DNA from: Psychrobacillus antarcticus
GTDB lineage: Bacteria; Bacillota; Bacilli; Bacillales_A; Planococcaceae
DNA length: 64,000 nt
Direction: 5' to 3'
Assembly (NCBI RefSeq): GCF_029533155.1
Contig: NZ_JAIZDB010000016.1
Location: forward strand, 39,777 to 103,776
The translations under genes and the position numbers were made by a program. Below, piece by piece: positions 53,256 through 61,488 of this stretch. Under the pieces are notes generated by a model that ran no database searches, had not been told where the DNA came from, and saw only the letters and a list, made by a program, of their open reading frames with translations. Numbering within the stretch: position 1 is the stretch's first letter; each line of letters starts with the position of its first letter.

Positions 53256-53942
53256 TTAAAGTGTCATTTGACTATTACAACTATCAATTTCCATCTGCAA
53301 AGTTGTGGAAGGTCTCCATAATCGAATGAAACGAATTGCTTCTTCCTGTTTTACTTTCGGAATATCTCCGTATCTAGGAACCTTGAAATACTGTTTAAAT
53401 TCATTCCAGAATGCAGAGAATGCCTTTTTGCTGATTTCTATATACGCATTAGAATCTTTCCCACCAAGAGCATGTACAATTGATTTTTTAGCTTCTTGTT
53501 GTATCTCTTGTTGTTGTAAAGAATCAATCCGCATACTTCCTTTTAGATAGTCCACATCTGATTTAATGCCTTTAATTTCTTGCTCATGCTTTAGTGCTGC
53601 TTGTAATGCTAGTTCCAAACTGTTAATTGGTTTATTTAATTCCTGTTCCATTTTGTTGAACTGTTCGATATATTTCATTGCGAATCGTGTACCTTTTTCT
53701 CCTGTCATTCTAGTTGCATATAGTTCGCAACCTTTTTTACTTAATAGGTAACAAGGCAACTCTTTGTTTTGCGAATTCATGTAAGTTGATTCGATGAAAT
53801 ACGACTCGCCAATTTTGGTGTCACCTAAATGTTCTGTTATATTGCGGATATCACGAATTACTTTATCATGAGTTCTTCCTACCATTTCAGCTACGTCCCG
53901 ACTATCCGTTACTAACTGACCGTTAATATTAATAATGTCCAA
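53256..53942 (-). CDS. Rha-family regulatory protein with ORF6C domain (antirepressor)
   Basis: 228 aa. The N-terminal Rha domain (VTDSRDVAEMVGRTHDKVIRDIRNI, YLLSKKGCELYATRMTG) is followed by a coiled-coil/ORF6C-like C-terminus (ALGGKDSNAYIEISKKAFSAFWNEFKQYF). Acts as antirepressor or early regulator in temperate phages. The TTG at 53942 is 7 nt after AAAGGAGG; the longer ATG frame begins before that site. Confidence 0.9.
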   Translation of the reverse strand: MDIININGQLVTDSRDVAEMVGRTHDKVIRDIRNITEHLGDTKIGESYFIESTYMNSQNKELPCYLLSKKGCELYATRMTGEKGTRFAMKYIEQFNKMEQELNKPINSLELALQAALKHEQEIKGIKSDVDYLKGSMRIDSLQQQEIQQEAKKSIVHALGGKDSNAYIEISKKAFSAFWNEFKQYFKVPRYGDIPKVKQEEAIRFIRLWRPSTTLQMEIDSCNSQMTL

Positions 53943-54002
53943 TGTGTTTCCTCCTTTGATTTTCAATCTGTTAAACTATTTACAGAAAGGATGGTGATAA
54001 AT

Positions 54003-54251
54003 TTGGATAAAATAGTTTATACATTAGAATTTGATGATGATGCAGCAAATTCTCGTGCTAATGATCTTTTACAAAAAGGCTGGACCCTTTTACATGTTGG
54101 TACTAAAATGATCGATACTTTAAATAATGGACAAGCGTACTACAATACCACTTATGTTGTAGGAGCCAATCAGGAACAATATGAATTGTTTGAAATAGAA
54201 TCCTCAAAAGAAAGTTCCTTAGAAAGTCTTATCAAAAAGCTTGAGGATTAG
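54003..54251 (+). CDS. Hypothetical phage protein, rightward (82 aa)
   Basis: Starts TTG with GGTGAT upstream; an ATG at 53991 touches its ribosome site. LLQKGWTLLHVGTKMIDTLNNGQAYYNTTYVVG is a compact alpha/beta pattern. It is convergent with, and overlaps, the next leftward gene by 20 nt, so transcripts can be antisense. Not recognised. Confidence 0.65.
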   Translation: MDKIVYTLEFDDDAANSRANDLLQKGWTLLHVGTKMIDTLNNGQAYYNTTYVVGANQEQYELFEIESSKESSLESLIKKLED

Positions 54252-54432
54252 TAATTACTTTTTCGTAAAGTCCTTTATCTGCTAGATAGAGGGCTTTATT
54301 TATTTCTGTATAATTCAAACCGCTTTGTTGACTAATAGAAATAATATCCTCGGTCAATTTTCTTACAGGTACGCTTTGGATTGCTTTTTTTATATCAACT
54401 GGAAGTCCATCTGTTAATTGTATTTTCTTCAT
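54232..54432 (-). CDS. Hypothetical phage protein (66 aa)
   Basis: ATG 54432 follows AGGGGAGG. Small helical protein with a ribbon-like N-terminus (LTDGLPVDIKKAIQSVPVRKL). Its 3' end overlaps the convergent gene. Not recognised. Confidence 0.65.
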   Translation of the reverse strand: MKKIQLTDGLPVDIKKAIQSVPVRKLTEDIISISQQSGLNYTEINKALYLADKGLYEKVITNPQAF

Positions 54433-54467
54433 TTGCTTTACCTCCCCTATAGTTATTTGCAAATCGA

Positions 54468-54740
54468 CTAAAGCAATTCAGAAATTATAATTTCATTCAA
54501 AACTATTTTTTGACACTTCCATTCTTCAAAAACTTTGGCACCTTGTCTTGTAAGCATATTTTTTAAGTACGACTTGCCGGTCGGTCCTTGCTTACCTGAT
54601 ATCAAAATGGGAGTGTCTTTTTTTATTGCAGTTATTATCGCTTTCTTATCCCTTTCACTTAGCCAAAGAGGTAATTTAATTTCGCTTTCTTGCGACTCGT
54701 ATTTTTTGCGAACTTTTACAACTAGGTAACTTTCTTCCAC
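54468..54740 (-). CDS. Small P-loop-like phage protein (90 aa)
   Basis: The GTG at 54740 is 8 nt after AAGGGAGG, preferred over an upstream TTG without a site. Contains ILISGKQGPTGKSYLKNML, resembling a Walker A loop within a very short protein, and a C-terminal FEEWKCQKIVLNE strand. Too short for a full P-loop NTPase; substrate unknown. Confidence 0.6.
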   Translation of the reverse strand: MEESYLVVKVRKKYESQESEIKLPLWLSERDKKAIITAIKKDTPILISGKQGPTGKSYLKNMLTRQGAKVFEEWKCQKIVLNEIIISELL

Positions 54741-54754
54741 ACTTATAACCTCCC

Positions 54755-54841
54755 TTAGAGTGATTTCCAAATCTTCCTCATGCTCCAATATGCTAATAAA
54801 CCAAGTGAACCGAAGATTATTAAGTTTGCTATTGGTGTCAT
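54755..54841 (-). CDS. Small membrane peptide (28 aa)
   Basis: ATG 54841 overlaps the Xis-like stop (ATGA), with GAGGT upstream. Encodes one hydrophobic helix (ANLIIFGSLGLLAYW) followed by a basic end. It may be real or act only in translational coupling. Confidence 0.45.
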   Translation of the reverse strand: MTPIANLIIFGSLGLLAYWSMRKIWKSL

Positions 54842-55014
54842 TGAGCTACCTCTTCATTGGTAAACCATTTTTCAATAGTTTCTTTATGAAACAAAACTCG
54901 TCCACGTATTTTTTTATGAGGGATTTCATGGAGCCTTGCCATTGTATAAATAGTTGTAATTGAAACTCCTAACAACTCCGCAACTTCGTTTACCGTTAAA
55001 GTGATTCTTACCAA
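54838..55014 (-). CDS. Excisionase-like HTH protein (MerR-type, Xis family)
   Basis: 58 aa. LTVNEVAELLGVSITTIYTMARLHEIPHKKIRGRVLFHKETIEKWF is a complete HTH_17 excisionase-family domain. The TTG at 55014 is 6 nt after AGGAGAGG. It may be the excisionase or an early regulator; it is not next to the integrase. Confidence 0.83.
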   Translation of the reverse strand: MVRITLTVNEVAELLGVSITTIYTMARLHEIPHKKIRGRVLFHKETIEKWFTNEEVAQ

Positions 55015-55032
55015 GATCAACCTCTCCTTCTC

Positions 55033-55215
55033 TTAGATAGATAAAATCTTTCGTATATGCTTAATATGTTCTTGTGCTTTCGGACCATCTTTACGTCCGC
55101 GGATAATATCCGATAGATATGCATTTGAAATTCCTACTAAATCTGCAAGTTCGTTCTGTTTCATTTTTCGCTTAAAAAGTTCACTTCTTACTTGTACTCC
55201 CAAGTCTTCTGGCAT
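55033..55215 (-). CDS. Cro-like HTH protein
   Basis: 60 aa HTH_3 (LFKRKMKQNELADLVGISNAYLSDIIRGRKDGPKAQEHI). The first gene transcribed leftward from the switch region; GAGGAGG precedes the ATG. Its position opposite the CI gene makes it the Cro counterpart. Confidence 0.83.
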   Translation of the reverse strand: MPEDLGVQVRSELFKRKMKQNELADLVGISNAYLSDIIRGRKDGPKAQEHIKHIRKILSI

Positions 55216-55308
55216 TACCTAACCTCCTCATTTCGTTTAATTCATACCGTCATTGGCTCGGTAACACAGCGCTAAAGAAAAAATAAGCTAAATTATTAAC
55301 TAATTATA

Positions 55309-55337
55309 TTGACTTAAATAATTCTATAGAGTAATAT
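55309..55337 (+). promoter_or_regulatory. Rightward promoter with repressor operator in the spacer
   Basis: TTGACT-N17-TAATAT; the spacer contains ATTCTATAGAG, half of which repeats the operator at 55473. It would transcribe toward the CI gene with a ~200-nt leader. Confidence 0.6.
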
Positions 55338-55466
55338 TTAGACATAGCTAAATAAGACTTCAAAAGCCTGTAAGAATCACATTTTTAACCGTTCCCCAAC
55401 GTTTAAATGTTTTGATAGGTTGTCTTTTTTTGTTGACTTTTAGCGAATAACTTAGCTTATGGGATA

Positions 55467-55495
55467 ATAATAACTCTATAGAGTAATAAAGTCAA
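55467..55495 (-). promoter_or_regulatory. Leftward early promoter with operator in the spacer
   Basis: On the minus strand TTGACT-N17-TATTAT, with the perfect dyad ACTCTATAGAGT (55473-55484) inside the spacer. It drives the cro-like gene and the early operon. A third operator-like word TTACTCTATTTAA lies at 55504-55516. An extended -10 (TGGGATAAT, 55460-55468) on the + strand may be the repressor maintenance promoter. Confidence 0.7.
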
Positions 55496-55548
55496 CCGTT
55501 TTTACTCTATTTAATTATTTTTCTCGTAATAAAGGAGAAACCGTTGAT

Positions 55549-55977
55549 ATGACGATATTTGAAAGAATAAAATTGTTGTCTAATGAAAGAGGATTAAATA
55601 TAAAAGACGTTGCTATTAAACTAGGATATGGCGAAAATTACTTCTACTCATTAAATAGTGGAAAGAAACCATCATCAGATAAATTAGAAGCTATTGCTGA
55701 TTACTTTGATGTTAGTACTGATTATATTTTAGGTCGCACAGACAAGAAACGTTATTACGATTTAACCGAAAAAGATGAACAAGATATACAAAAAGAGCTC
55801 AAAAAGATAATTGATGGAGACGATGTGGATAGCGCTTTTGCAGCTTTTGACGGAAGAATCTTAGATGAATTAGATGAGGAAGATAGACAATTGTTGATAA
55901 ATTCATGGGGGAATACACTAAAATTGACGAAGAAAATGGCAAAACAGAAATTCACACCTAAAAAATACAGAGATTAA
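55549..55977 (+). CDS. CI-type lysogeny repressor (HTH)
   Basis: 142 aa. N-terminal HTH_3 (GLNIKDVAIKLGYGENYFYSLNSGKKPS) followed by an acidic helical C-terminal part, without the S24 self-cleavage domain. This type is inactivated by the ImmA/IrrE metallopeptidase encoded next door. AAAGGAGA precedes the ATG. Likely binds the CTCTATAGAG dyads of the upstream region. Confidence 0.9.
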   Translation: MTIFERIKLLSNERGLNIKDVAIKLGYGENYFYSLNSGKKPSSDKLEAIADYFDVSTDYILGRTDKKRYYDLTEKDEQDIQKELKKIIDGDDVDSAFAAFDGRILDELDEEDRQLLINSWGNTLKLTKKMAKQKFTPKKYRD

Positions 55978-55989
55978 GGTGCGGTGATT

Positions 55990-56442
55990 TTGGTGGAAAT
56001 TCATGAAATTGTAAAGAGATTAATTAAAAAGTATGGAACGAGGAACCCTTTTAAGCTGACCGATCTACTAGGGGTACTCGTTGTATTCGAACCCTTAGGA
56101 TCAGCATATGGCTACTATAGTAGAACTCACCGAACTAAGGTTATACATATTAATGAAAACTTACCATACATACAACAATATTTTACTTGTGCGCATGAAC
56201 TTGGACATGCTGTGCAACACCCTAATACAAGCACTATTTTTCTAAAAAAGAACACTCTATTCTCTACAGACCGATTAGAAATAGAGGCTAATACATTTGC
56301 AGTTGAGCTCTTATTGCCTGATGAATTTTTTTCAAATTTAAGCTATTCAGATTATAACATCCATGATGTTATCAAAGAAAAAGGGATTCCAGAGGAGCTC
56401 TTATATTTAAAATACTTAGATGAAAAAAAATTTAATCTATAA
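55990..56442 (+). CDS. ImmA/IrrE-family metallopeptidase
   Basis: About 150 aa Zn peptidase with TCAHELGHAVQHP (HExxH) and a downstream EIEANTFAVELLLP block bearing the third ligand Glu. Cleaves or inactivates the partner repressor on DNA damage, as for ImmR/ImmA of ICEBs1. The TTG at 55990 is 8 nt after AAGGTG; the GTG at 55984 is also possible. Confidence 0.9.
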   Translation: MVEIHEIVKRLIKKYGTRNPFKLTDLLGVLVVFEPLGSAYGYYSRTHRTKVIHINENLPYIQQYFTCAHELGHAVQHPNTSTIFLKKNTLFSTDRLEIEANTFAVELLLPDEFFSNLSYSDYNIHDVIKEKGIPEELLYLKYLDEKKFNL

Positions 56443-56541
56443 AAGAACACTTGTGCTTATTAAAGGAGGCGTCGTCTATTACAGAAATTAAAATACTAAT
56501 AAATTAGTTGTCCTAACGATGTATTAGAAAGGAGAAATAAC

Positions 56542-57723
56542 GTGGCTAACATTGAAAAAAGAGGAGAAAGTTCGTATCGTTTCACTGTTTACTTACCTAA
56601 AAACGCTGAAGGTAAATATCCGAAAGAGCGGAAGTCTATAACTATTATAGAAAAATATACTCCTAAACAGTTAAAAGAGTATTTGGATCGTGAATATCTG
56701 AAATTTAAAGAGGAAGTCTTATCTGGTAATTATGTTTTACCAGAAAAAATGTTATTTTCAGCATTCGCAAATGAATGGTTAGTAAAATTTGCAATGAAAG
56801 AGCTCTCTAGTACTACTTTTGCAAATTATGAATCTAAGTTGGTAAATAGCATTTTACCTGTTATTGGTCATGTGCGAATGGACGAAATCAACACTATGAT
56901 GTTGCAGTCACTTATGGATGGCTTGAAAAGGAAAGATGGAAGCAGTGTAGAACTATCTTTCTACACGAAATTTGATGTTTATAGAACATTACGAAGTATT
57001 TTTAAATATGCCGTTCAATGGAAGGTACTTATTAAGAATCCTCTAGATGGTGTAACTAAACCTAAGAATAGAAATAAAAAAGTAGTGAGTGCATATGAAG
57101 AGGAAGAAGTTGCCGTCATATTTAATGCTCTGAATGGGGAACCTTTCAAGTGGCGCGTGTTTGCCATACTTGCGATTATCGCAGGGATTAGACGTGGAGA
57201 AAACTTAGCTCTTGAATGGTCCGATATTGATTTCGAAAATAGTCGAATCGACATACATGAAAGTATTGTATCAGCTGACGGAAAAACAGAAATCAAAGAT
57301 ACTAAAACTGACTCTTCTAATCGTCTTGTTTCGCTCCCAGCATCTGTTATGGACGAGTTAAGAAAGTATCGTATTCATTGGGTGCAAGAAAAATTAAAGG
57401 CGAAGAATTGGACGGAAACCGAACGTGAATGGTTATTCCATCAACGTAATGGAACTTATGCACATCCATCTTCTGCAACTCACTGGTGGAATAAATTCGC
57501 TAAAAGATTAGATCTACAATACATTCGATTGCATGATCTACGTCACACATCTGCAAGTCTATTAATTGCTCAGGGTGTACACCCGAAAATAATTTCAGAA
57601 CGATTAGGGCATGCGAATATTAAAATCACGATGGATACTTATGGCCATGCATTACGTTCTGCTGATCAAGCTGCAGCCGATACATTTGAAAGTCTGTTTC
57701 AACCAAAATCCCTCAATAAATGA
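56542..57723 (+). CDS. Prophage tyrosine integrase
   Basis: 393 aa. An AP2-like arm-binding domain (~1-60), a SAM-like core-binding domain (~70-170) and a catalytic domain with Arg217, Lys255, His331-x2-Arg334, His357 and nucleophile Tyr367 (TYGH). GTG start after AAAGGAG. 111 bp from attR, with putative arm sites in between. It integrates into the 3' half of the tRNA-Val gene. Confidence 0.96.
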   Translation: MANIEKRGESSYRFTVYLPKNAEGKYPKERKSITIIEKYTPKQLKEYLDREYLKFKEEVLSGNYVLPEKMLFSAFANEWLVKFAMKELSSTTFANYESKLVNSILPVIGHVRMDEINTMMLQSLMDGLKRKDGSSVELSFYTKFDVYRTLRSIFKYAVQWKVLIKNPLDGVTKPKNRNKKVVSAYEEEEVAVIFNALNGEPFKWRVFAILAIIAGIRRGENLALEWSDIDFENSRIDIHESIVSADGKTEIKDTKTDSSNRLVSLPASVMDELRKYRIHWVQEKLKAKNWTETEREWLFHQRNGTYAHPSSATHWWNKFAKRLDLQYIRLHDLRHTSASLLIAQGVHPKIISERLGHANIKITMDTYGHALRSADQAAADTFESLFQPKSLNK

Positions 57724-57758
57724 TTGGGGTTAAATTGGGGTTAAAAACGGGGTTAAAT
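57724..57758 (+). repeat. Putative integrase arm-type sites, right end
   Basis: TTGGGGTTAAATTGGGGTTAAAAACGGGGTTAAA: three GGGGTTAAA words directly after the integrase stop, matching those at 16842-16875. The interval to attR holds no other gene. Confidence 0.6.
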
Positions 57759-57834
57759 AATGATTATTAGTTTTAATGGCGATAATAAAAACAACTACAA
57801 AAGCCTCTACAACAACATTCCTTCGATTTTAATT

Positions 57835-57881
57835 CACCTCGACAAGGTGGGGGTCGCTGGTTCGAGACCAGTCGGGACCAT
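57835..57881. other. Prophage attR core (47 bp)
   Basis: Exact copy of the attL core; the 5' half of the tRNA is missing, so no second tRNA is made. Confidence 0.95.
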
Positions 57882-57890
57882 CCTTTTCAT

Positions 57891-57931
57891 AAGCCTATAA
57901 ACGTTGATTTATCAATGTTTATAGGCTTTTC
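57891..57931 (+). terminator. Original host terminator of tRNA-Val
   Basis: AAGCCTATAAAC..GTTTATAGGCTT with T-run, 9 nt after attR. Before integration it would follow the tRNA gene directly. Confidence 0.85.
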
Positions 57932-57944
57932 CTTTTAACCAAAA

Positions 57945-58661
57945 TCACTTATTTCCTCCCTTAGTAGTATGGTTTGTCCGCAATTTGTCCGCAGTATTTT
58001 CTTCATTACTTTGGACAGCATTGTGAAAAGTGTCAGCGATATCATTATCTATGCTTTGTAATAAGTGCGCATAAAATTCTAATGTAGTTCTAGGACTTGA
58101 ATGACCTAAACGATTCGAGATTCTAACTATATCTATACCAGCTGCAATAAGAAAAGATGCGTGGGTGTGCCGAATATCATGGAATCTAATATCTGTAATC
58201 CCTATACTTTTTATTATGCGCTTCATAACATGAACAACATTTCTCGAATCTTGAAAGGTCCCATTATTGGTACAAATAATTAAATCATGATCCTCATACA
58301 TTTCACCAACTAATTCTTTCCACTCATCTTGTTGCCTTTTATGATATCTTAATTCATTTATTACAAACTCAGGAACATTAATTCTTCTAATTGAACTCGT
58401 AGTTTTAGGCGTTGTGAAAATATATCCCTCTTTTGGAATAGTAGCTAATGAACGATTAACTTGGATAATTTGACTATTGAAATCAATATCACTCCATTTT
58501 AACCCTACGATTTCTCCTCTCCTCATTCCAGTGTATATGGCAATTAGGAAAGTAAAGTAATGCCTTTCCCCCTTGCAATTTGTTGAAAATTGTTGAATCT
58601 CTTCCTGTGACCAAATATTCATTTTCTGATATCGTACTGAAGGCGGATCAGAATCTTTCAC
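57945..58661 (-). pseudogene. N-terminally truncated tyrosine recombinase
   Basis: The 238-residue catalytic domain is intact in sequence (Arg47 in GMRRGE, His161-x2-Arg164, His187, Tyr197 in EFYAHL), but the arm- and core-binding domains expected before it (~150 aa) are missing. It starts GTG with a GGTGGGG-like site, so it could still be translated. It sits next to the tRNA-Val locus; probably a leftover integrase of an earlier element. Confidence 0.8.
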
Positions 58662-58712
58662 TGGCTCCCCACCTGAAATAGCTGAAAGAATTAAAACTGG
58701 TATTAATATTAA

Positions 58713-60143
58713 CTAAATAACTTGCAGTGCACTTGCAAACCTTCTAATCCCTTCATGAATGTTTTCCTCATTTGCGCTAGCAAATGTAAACCGTACACAA
58801 TTCTTTTTTGAACCCATTGTGGAACCAGGAACATAAATAACACCCCTCTTTATTGATTCTTCCAAAAGTTGTACTTCATTAAAATCCTTCTTAATTTCAC
58901 ACCAGATATGAATACCGCCTTCAGGAATAAGAAAATTAACTTGGTCCCCCAAAAACTCAGATAGACTGGAAACAATTTGATCTCTTCGTTTTCTTAATTG
59001 CACAACTAAGTTTTTAATATGATGTTTAAATTCATTTGATTCTAAAAAATCATTTGCAATCCATTGGTTGAAACTAGCATGTCCAAAATCAATCTGTTGT
59101 TTCGCATCTGATAATCTTTCAATAACGGGTTTAGGACCGATTATCCAGCCAATTCTTAAACCTGAAGCCACAATTTTAGACAATGAACTAATATATAAAA
59201 CGTTGCCATTAACATCCATTGATTTTAAAGATGATATTTGTTCTCCTGAAAAAGAAGTTAAACTGTATGGATCATCCTCGACGACAGGTATTCCATGTTC
59301 AGAAGAAATCTCCAAAATACTCTTTCTTCTTTTTTCATTGAGTAATGTGCCAGAAGGGTTTTGAAAAATCGGATTGAGAAATATCATTCTTATCCGATGC
59401 TTTTTATATAGCGAAATGAGGTCCTCTGGGTTAATTCCATCATTGTCTACAGGCAAATAAAATATTCTAAGTCCAGCTGACTTAAAGATAGGAAGACTGT
59501 AATGATAAGATGGTTCTTCAATCGCAACTGCATCTCCTGGCTTTAGCAGGCATTGTACTACTAAATGTATAGCCTGTTGAGCGCCAGAAGTGATAAGTAT
59601 GGAGCCTGGGCTACTCTCTATTCTTCTTGAATCTCTAACATGTTTTAAAATTGTTTCTCTTAATATTCTGTTCCCTTGAGGGTGGTCGTACCCAATACTT
59701 CCTGCATATGATCTGGTTGAAGTAATATTCCGTAAGTCCTTTATGGGAAAAAGATCCTCTGACAACTCTCCACTCGCCATATTAATAAGATTCTGTTCTT
59801 CTATTTCTTTACGTATTTTTTGTGTAACGGGCAAATTCGGTAAAAAGGAACCTGCTTCCACATATCTATTCCAACTGGGGATTCTTTTTTTGGTAATTCC
59901 CCAAATATCTTTACTAATAGTTGTACCACTTCCTCGGTTCCTCTTAATTAGCCCATTAGACTCTATCTCATCATATGCTGCAATAACTGTACTTCTATTT
60001 AGATTTAACTCCTTCGCTAATGATCTTTCGGAAGGCAAAGGCTTGTCAGGTGGAAATGTACCATCAGCTATTCCATTTTCAATATACTCCGCAAGTTGTT
60101 TATAGATAGCCTTTTTTGCTTTTCTATCAGGTTTCCAGTCCAT
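58713..60143 (-). CDS. MocR/GabR-type transcriptional regulator (GntR HTH + aminotransferase)
   Basis: 476 aa fusion. An N-terminal GntR winged helix (IYKQLAEYIENGIADGTFPPDKPLPSERSLAKELNLNRSTVIAAYDEI) and a class I aminotransferase-like domain with a PLP-site SSLSKIVASGLRIGW (Schiff-base Lys) and the ITSGAQQAIHLVVQ loop. Senses PLP with an amine or amino acid and regulates a neighbouring operon. Nothing obviously regulated is adjacent. Confidence 0.93.
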   Translation of the reverse strand: MDWKPDRKAKKAIYKQLAEYIENGIADGTFPPDKPLPSERSLAKELNLNRSTVIAAYDEIESNGLIKRNRGSGTTISKDIWGITKKRIPSWNRYVEAGSFLPNLPVTQKIRKEIEEQNLINMASGELSEDLFPIKDLRNITSTRSYAGSIGYDHPQGNRILRETILKHVRDSRRIESSPGSILITSGAQQAIHLVVQCLLKPGDAVAIEEPSYHYSLPIFKSAGLRIFYLPVDNDGINPEDLISLYKKHRIRMIFLNPIFQNPSGTLLNEKRRKSILEISSEHGIPVVEDDPYSLTSFSGEQISSLKSMDVNGNVLYISSLSKIVASGLRIGWIIGPKPVIERLSDAKQQIDFGHASFNQWIANDFLESNEFKHHIKNLVVQLRKRRDQIVSSLSEFLGDQVNFLIPEGGIHIWCEIKKDFNEVQLLEESIKRGVIYVPGSTMGSKKNCVRFTFASANEENIHEGIRRFASALQVI

Positions 60144-60392
60144 ATCTAACCATTCCTTACAATAAAGTATTTAGTACACACACTAATAATGTAGTATACC
60201 CATAAATGAACAAAAATAATTACCAGAATGATAAGATAAGCTATTCCGTAATAATCTCATTATTTATCTCTTATGCTATGACTGCTTTTTTGGGTTAATG
60301 TGGTTTGGTTAATCTACTCTTCAATTATAAATGAGTCTTAGTATTTTTAATCACTTATACCACTTACCCCTCCATTTACACCTTGACCATAT

Positions 60393-60428
60393 AAAAGAGA
60401 ATCATGAATGAAATCATGATTCTCTTTT
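60393..60428. terminator. Bidirectional terminator
   Basis: AAAAGAGAATCATGA pairs exactly with TCATGATTCTCTTTT. It follows the MocR remnant. The rest of 60144-60818 contains no other feature I can support. Confidence 0.8.
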
Positions 60429-60429
60429 C

Positions 60430-60483
60430 TTATCTTGTTGTGTTTAATGCATCTGCAAATCTTTTTAATCCTTCATATATTAT
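60430..60483 (-). pseudogene. C-terminal remnant of a second MocR-type gene
   Basis: Reads IIYEGLKRFADALNTTR then stop, matching the end of the neighbouring MocR protein (NIHEGIRRFASALQVI). It stops at an upstream in-frame stop codon within about 30 nt, and the terminator is retained. So a larger paralogue was deleted, leaving ~18 codons. Confidence 0.65.
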
Positions 60484-60818
60484 CTTTATAAAGAAATGTT
60501 TATCTTTCTAACCTAATTACTCATAATACAATAAATATTAATGCTTGTACCCACCCACATTTGAATAAGTTTAGCCATCCAATTTATCGCATTCTACCAT
60601 TACCCAAACATTATAAAGCATATTAAAAGCACTTTTATTAAGATATTTTGAGACTATTATATTGCTAAATATCACTTTAAAAATGTTTTCTTAAATGAAC
60701 ATTTAGTGAAACATCCCACATTTAATTGCTATATTAAATTATTGTCATTAATATAAATCACAAGTACCTACAGGGAAATTAGGTAACCAGATATTATTAA
60801 TTAAGGAGGTGATATATA

Positions 60819-61268
60819 GTGACATGGACGACTATTCTAATTATAGTACTTGGAGCAATTTTAAAATTTTTAATGACTCCCCCAAGTGCACTTGTCGCAT
60901 GGGTTTTAAGTAAGTTTGCACTTCATCCAAAACTTGATTCAAAAGATATTAATGTAACCTTTAACGGAACGCAGTTAACAGAGGGAGAAAAGATTAAATT
61001 TAATGACTATTTTAATGAAGCTCTTTTTTTAGAAAGCCAACACATATTTCCTGGGAATGAAAAGTCTTTTCTAAATCCAGAGACTAATATTATTCCATTT
61101 GTTATTAAAGTAAAAAGTAGAAAAAAAGAAATGAATTTCTTTGTATATTGTAATGATGACAACATTGATGTAGTCAAGCAGTGGAAGAAAAAAGTTGCTT
61201 GCTATAGTCTTAGTTCTGAGCATCTACAAAAGTTTACTATTTCAAATAGTATAAGTGAAAAGGCTTGA
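60819..61268 (+). CDS. yfmQ: YfmQ-family protein
   Basis: 149 aa. An N-terminal hydrophobic helix (ILIIVLGAILKFLMTPPSALVAWVLSKF) is followed by LHPKLDSKDINVTFNG and FPFVIKVKSRKKEMNFFVY..DVVKQWKKKVACYSLSSEHLQ, as remembered from B. subtilis YfmQ. Membrane-anchored; function unknown. GTG start, 9 nt after AAGGAGG. Confidence 0.85.
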   Translation: MTWTTILIIVLGAILKFLMTPPSALVAWVLSKFALHPKLDSKDINVTFNGTQLTEGEKIKFNDYFNEALFLESQHIFPGNEKSFLNPETNIIPFVIKVKSRKKEMNFFVYCNDDNIDVVKQWKKKVACYSLSSEHLQKFTISNSISEKA

Positions 61269-61390
61269 TATACATCCTTAAGCAAACCCCGATAAATAAT
61301 GTAAAAAGTAATAGATAAAAACCTTTGACTCTAACCCAACTTCAACTAGTCGATTAGAAATGAACCTCTCTACCTTAGGGTAGATTGTGT

Positions 61391-61440
61391 TCTTCCCCCC
61401 TCATAGAACCGTGTTTGCGTTATTTACGCACACGGCTCCT
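61391..61440 (-). ncRNA. Group II intron 3'-structure motif (remnant B)
   Basis: On the minus strand GGAGCCGTGTGCG..CGCAAACACGGTTCTATGAGGGGGG, the hallmark GGAGCCG..CGGTTCT sequence found downstream of intron reverse transcriptases. It follows the RT tail at 61489-61617. The 5' intron and catalytic parts are absent. Confidence 0.7.
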
Positions 61441-61488
61441 CCTAGTCATTATTCACAAATATATAGCTAATCTCTTTTCTTAAGTCGT

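Noticed and set aside
57835..57881. Second tRNA-Val gene
   Set aside because: Only the 3' half from the anticodon stem onward is present; it is attR.
58305..58661. Truncated recombinase as the active integrase of this prophage
   Set aside because: The full-length integrase at 56542-57723 lies inside the att cores; the truncated one is outside attR and lacks DNA-binding domains.
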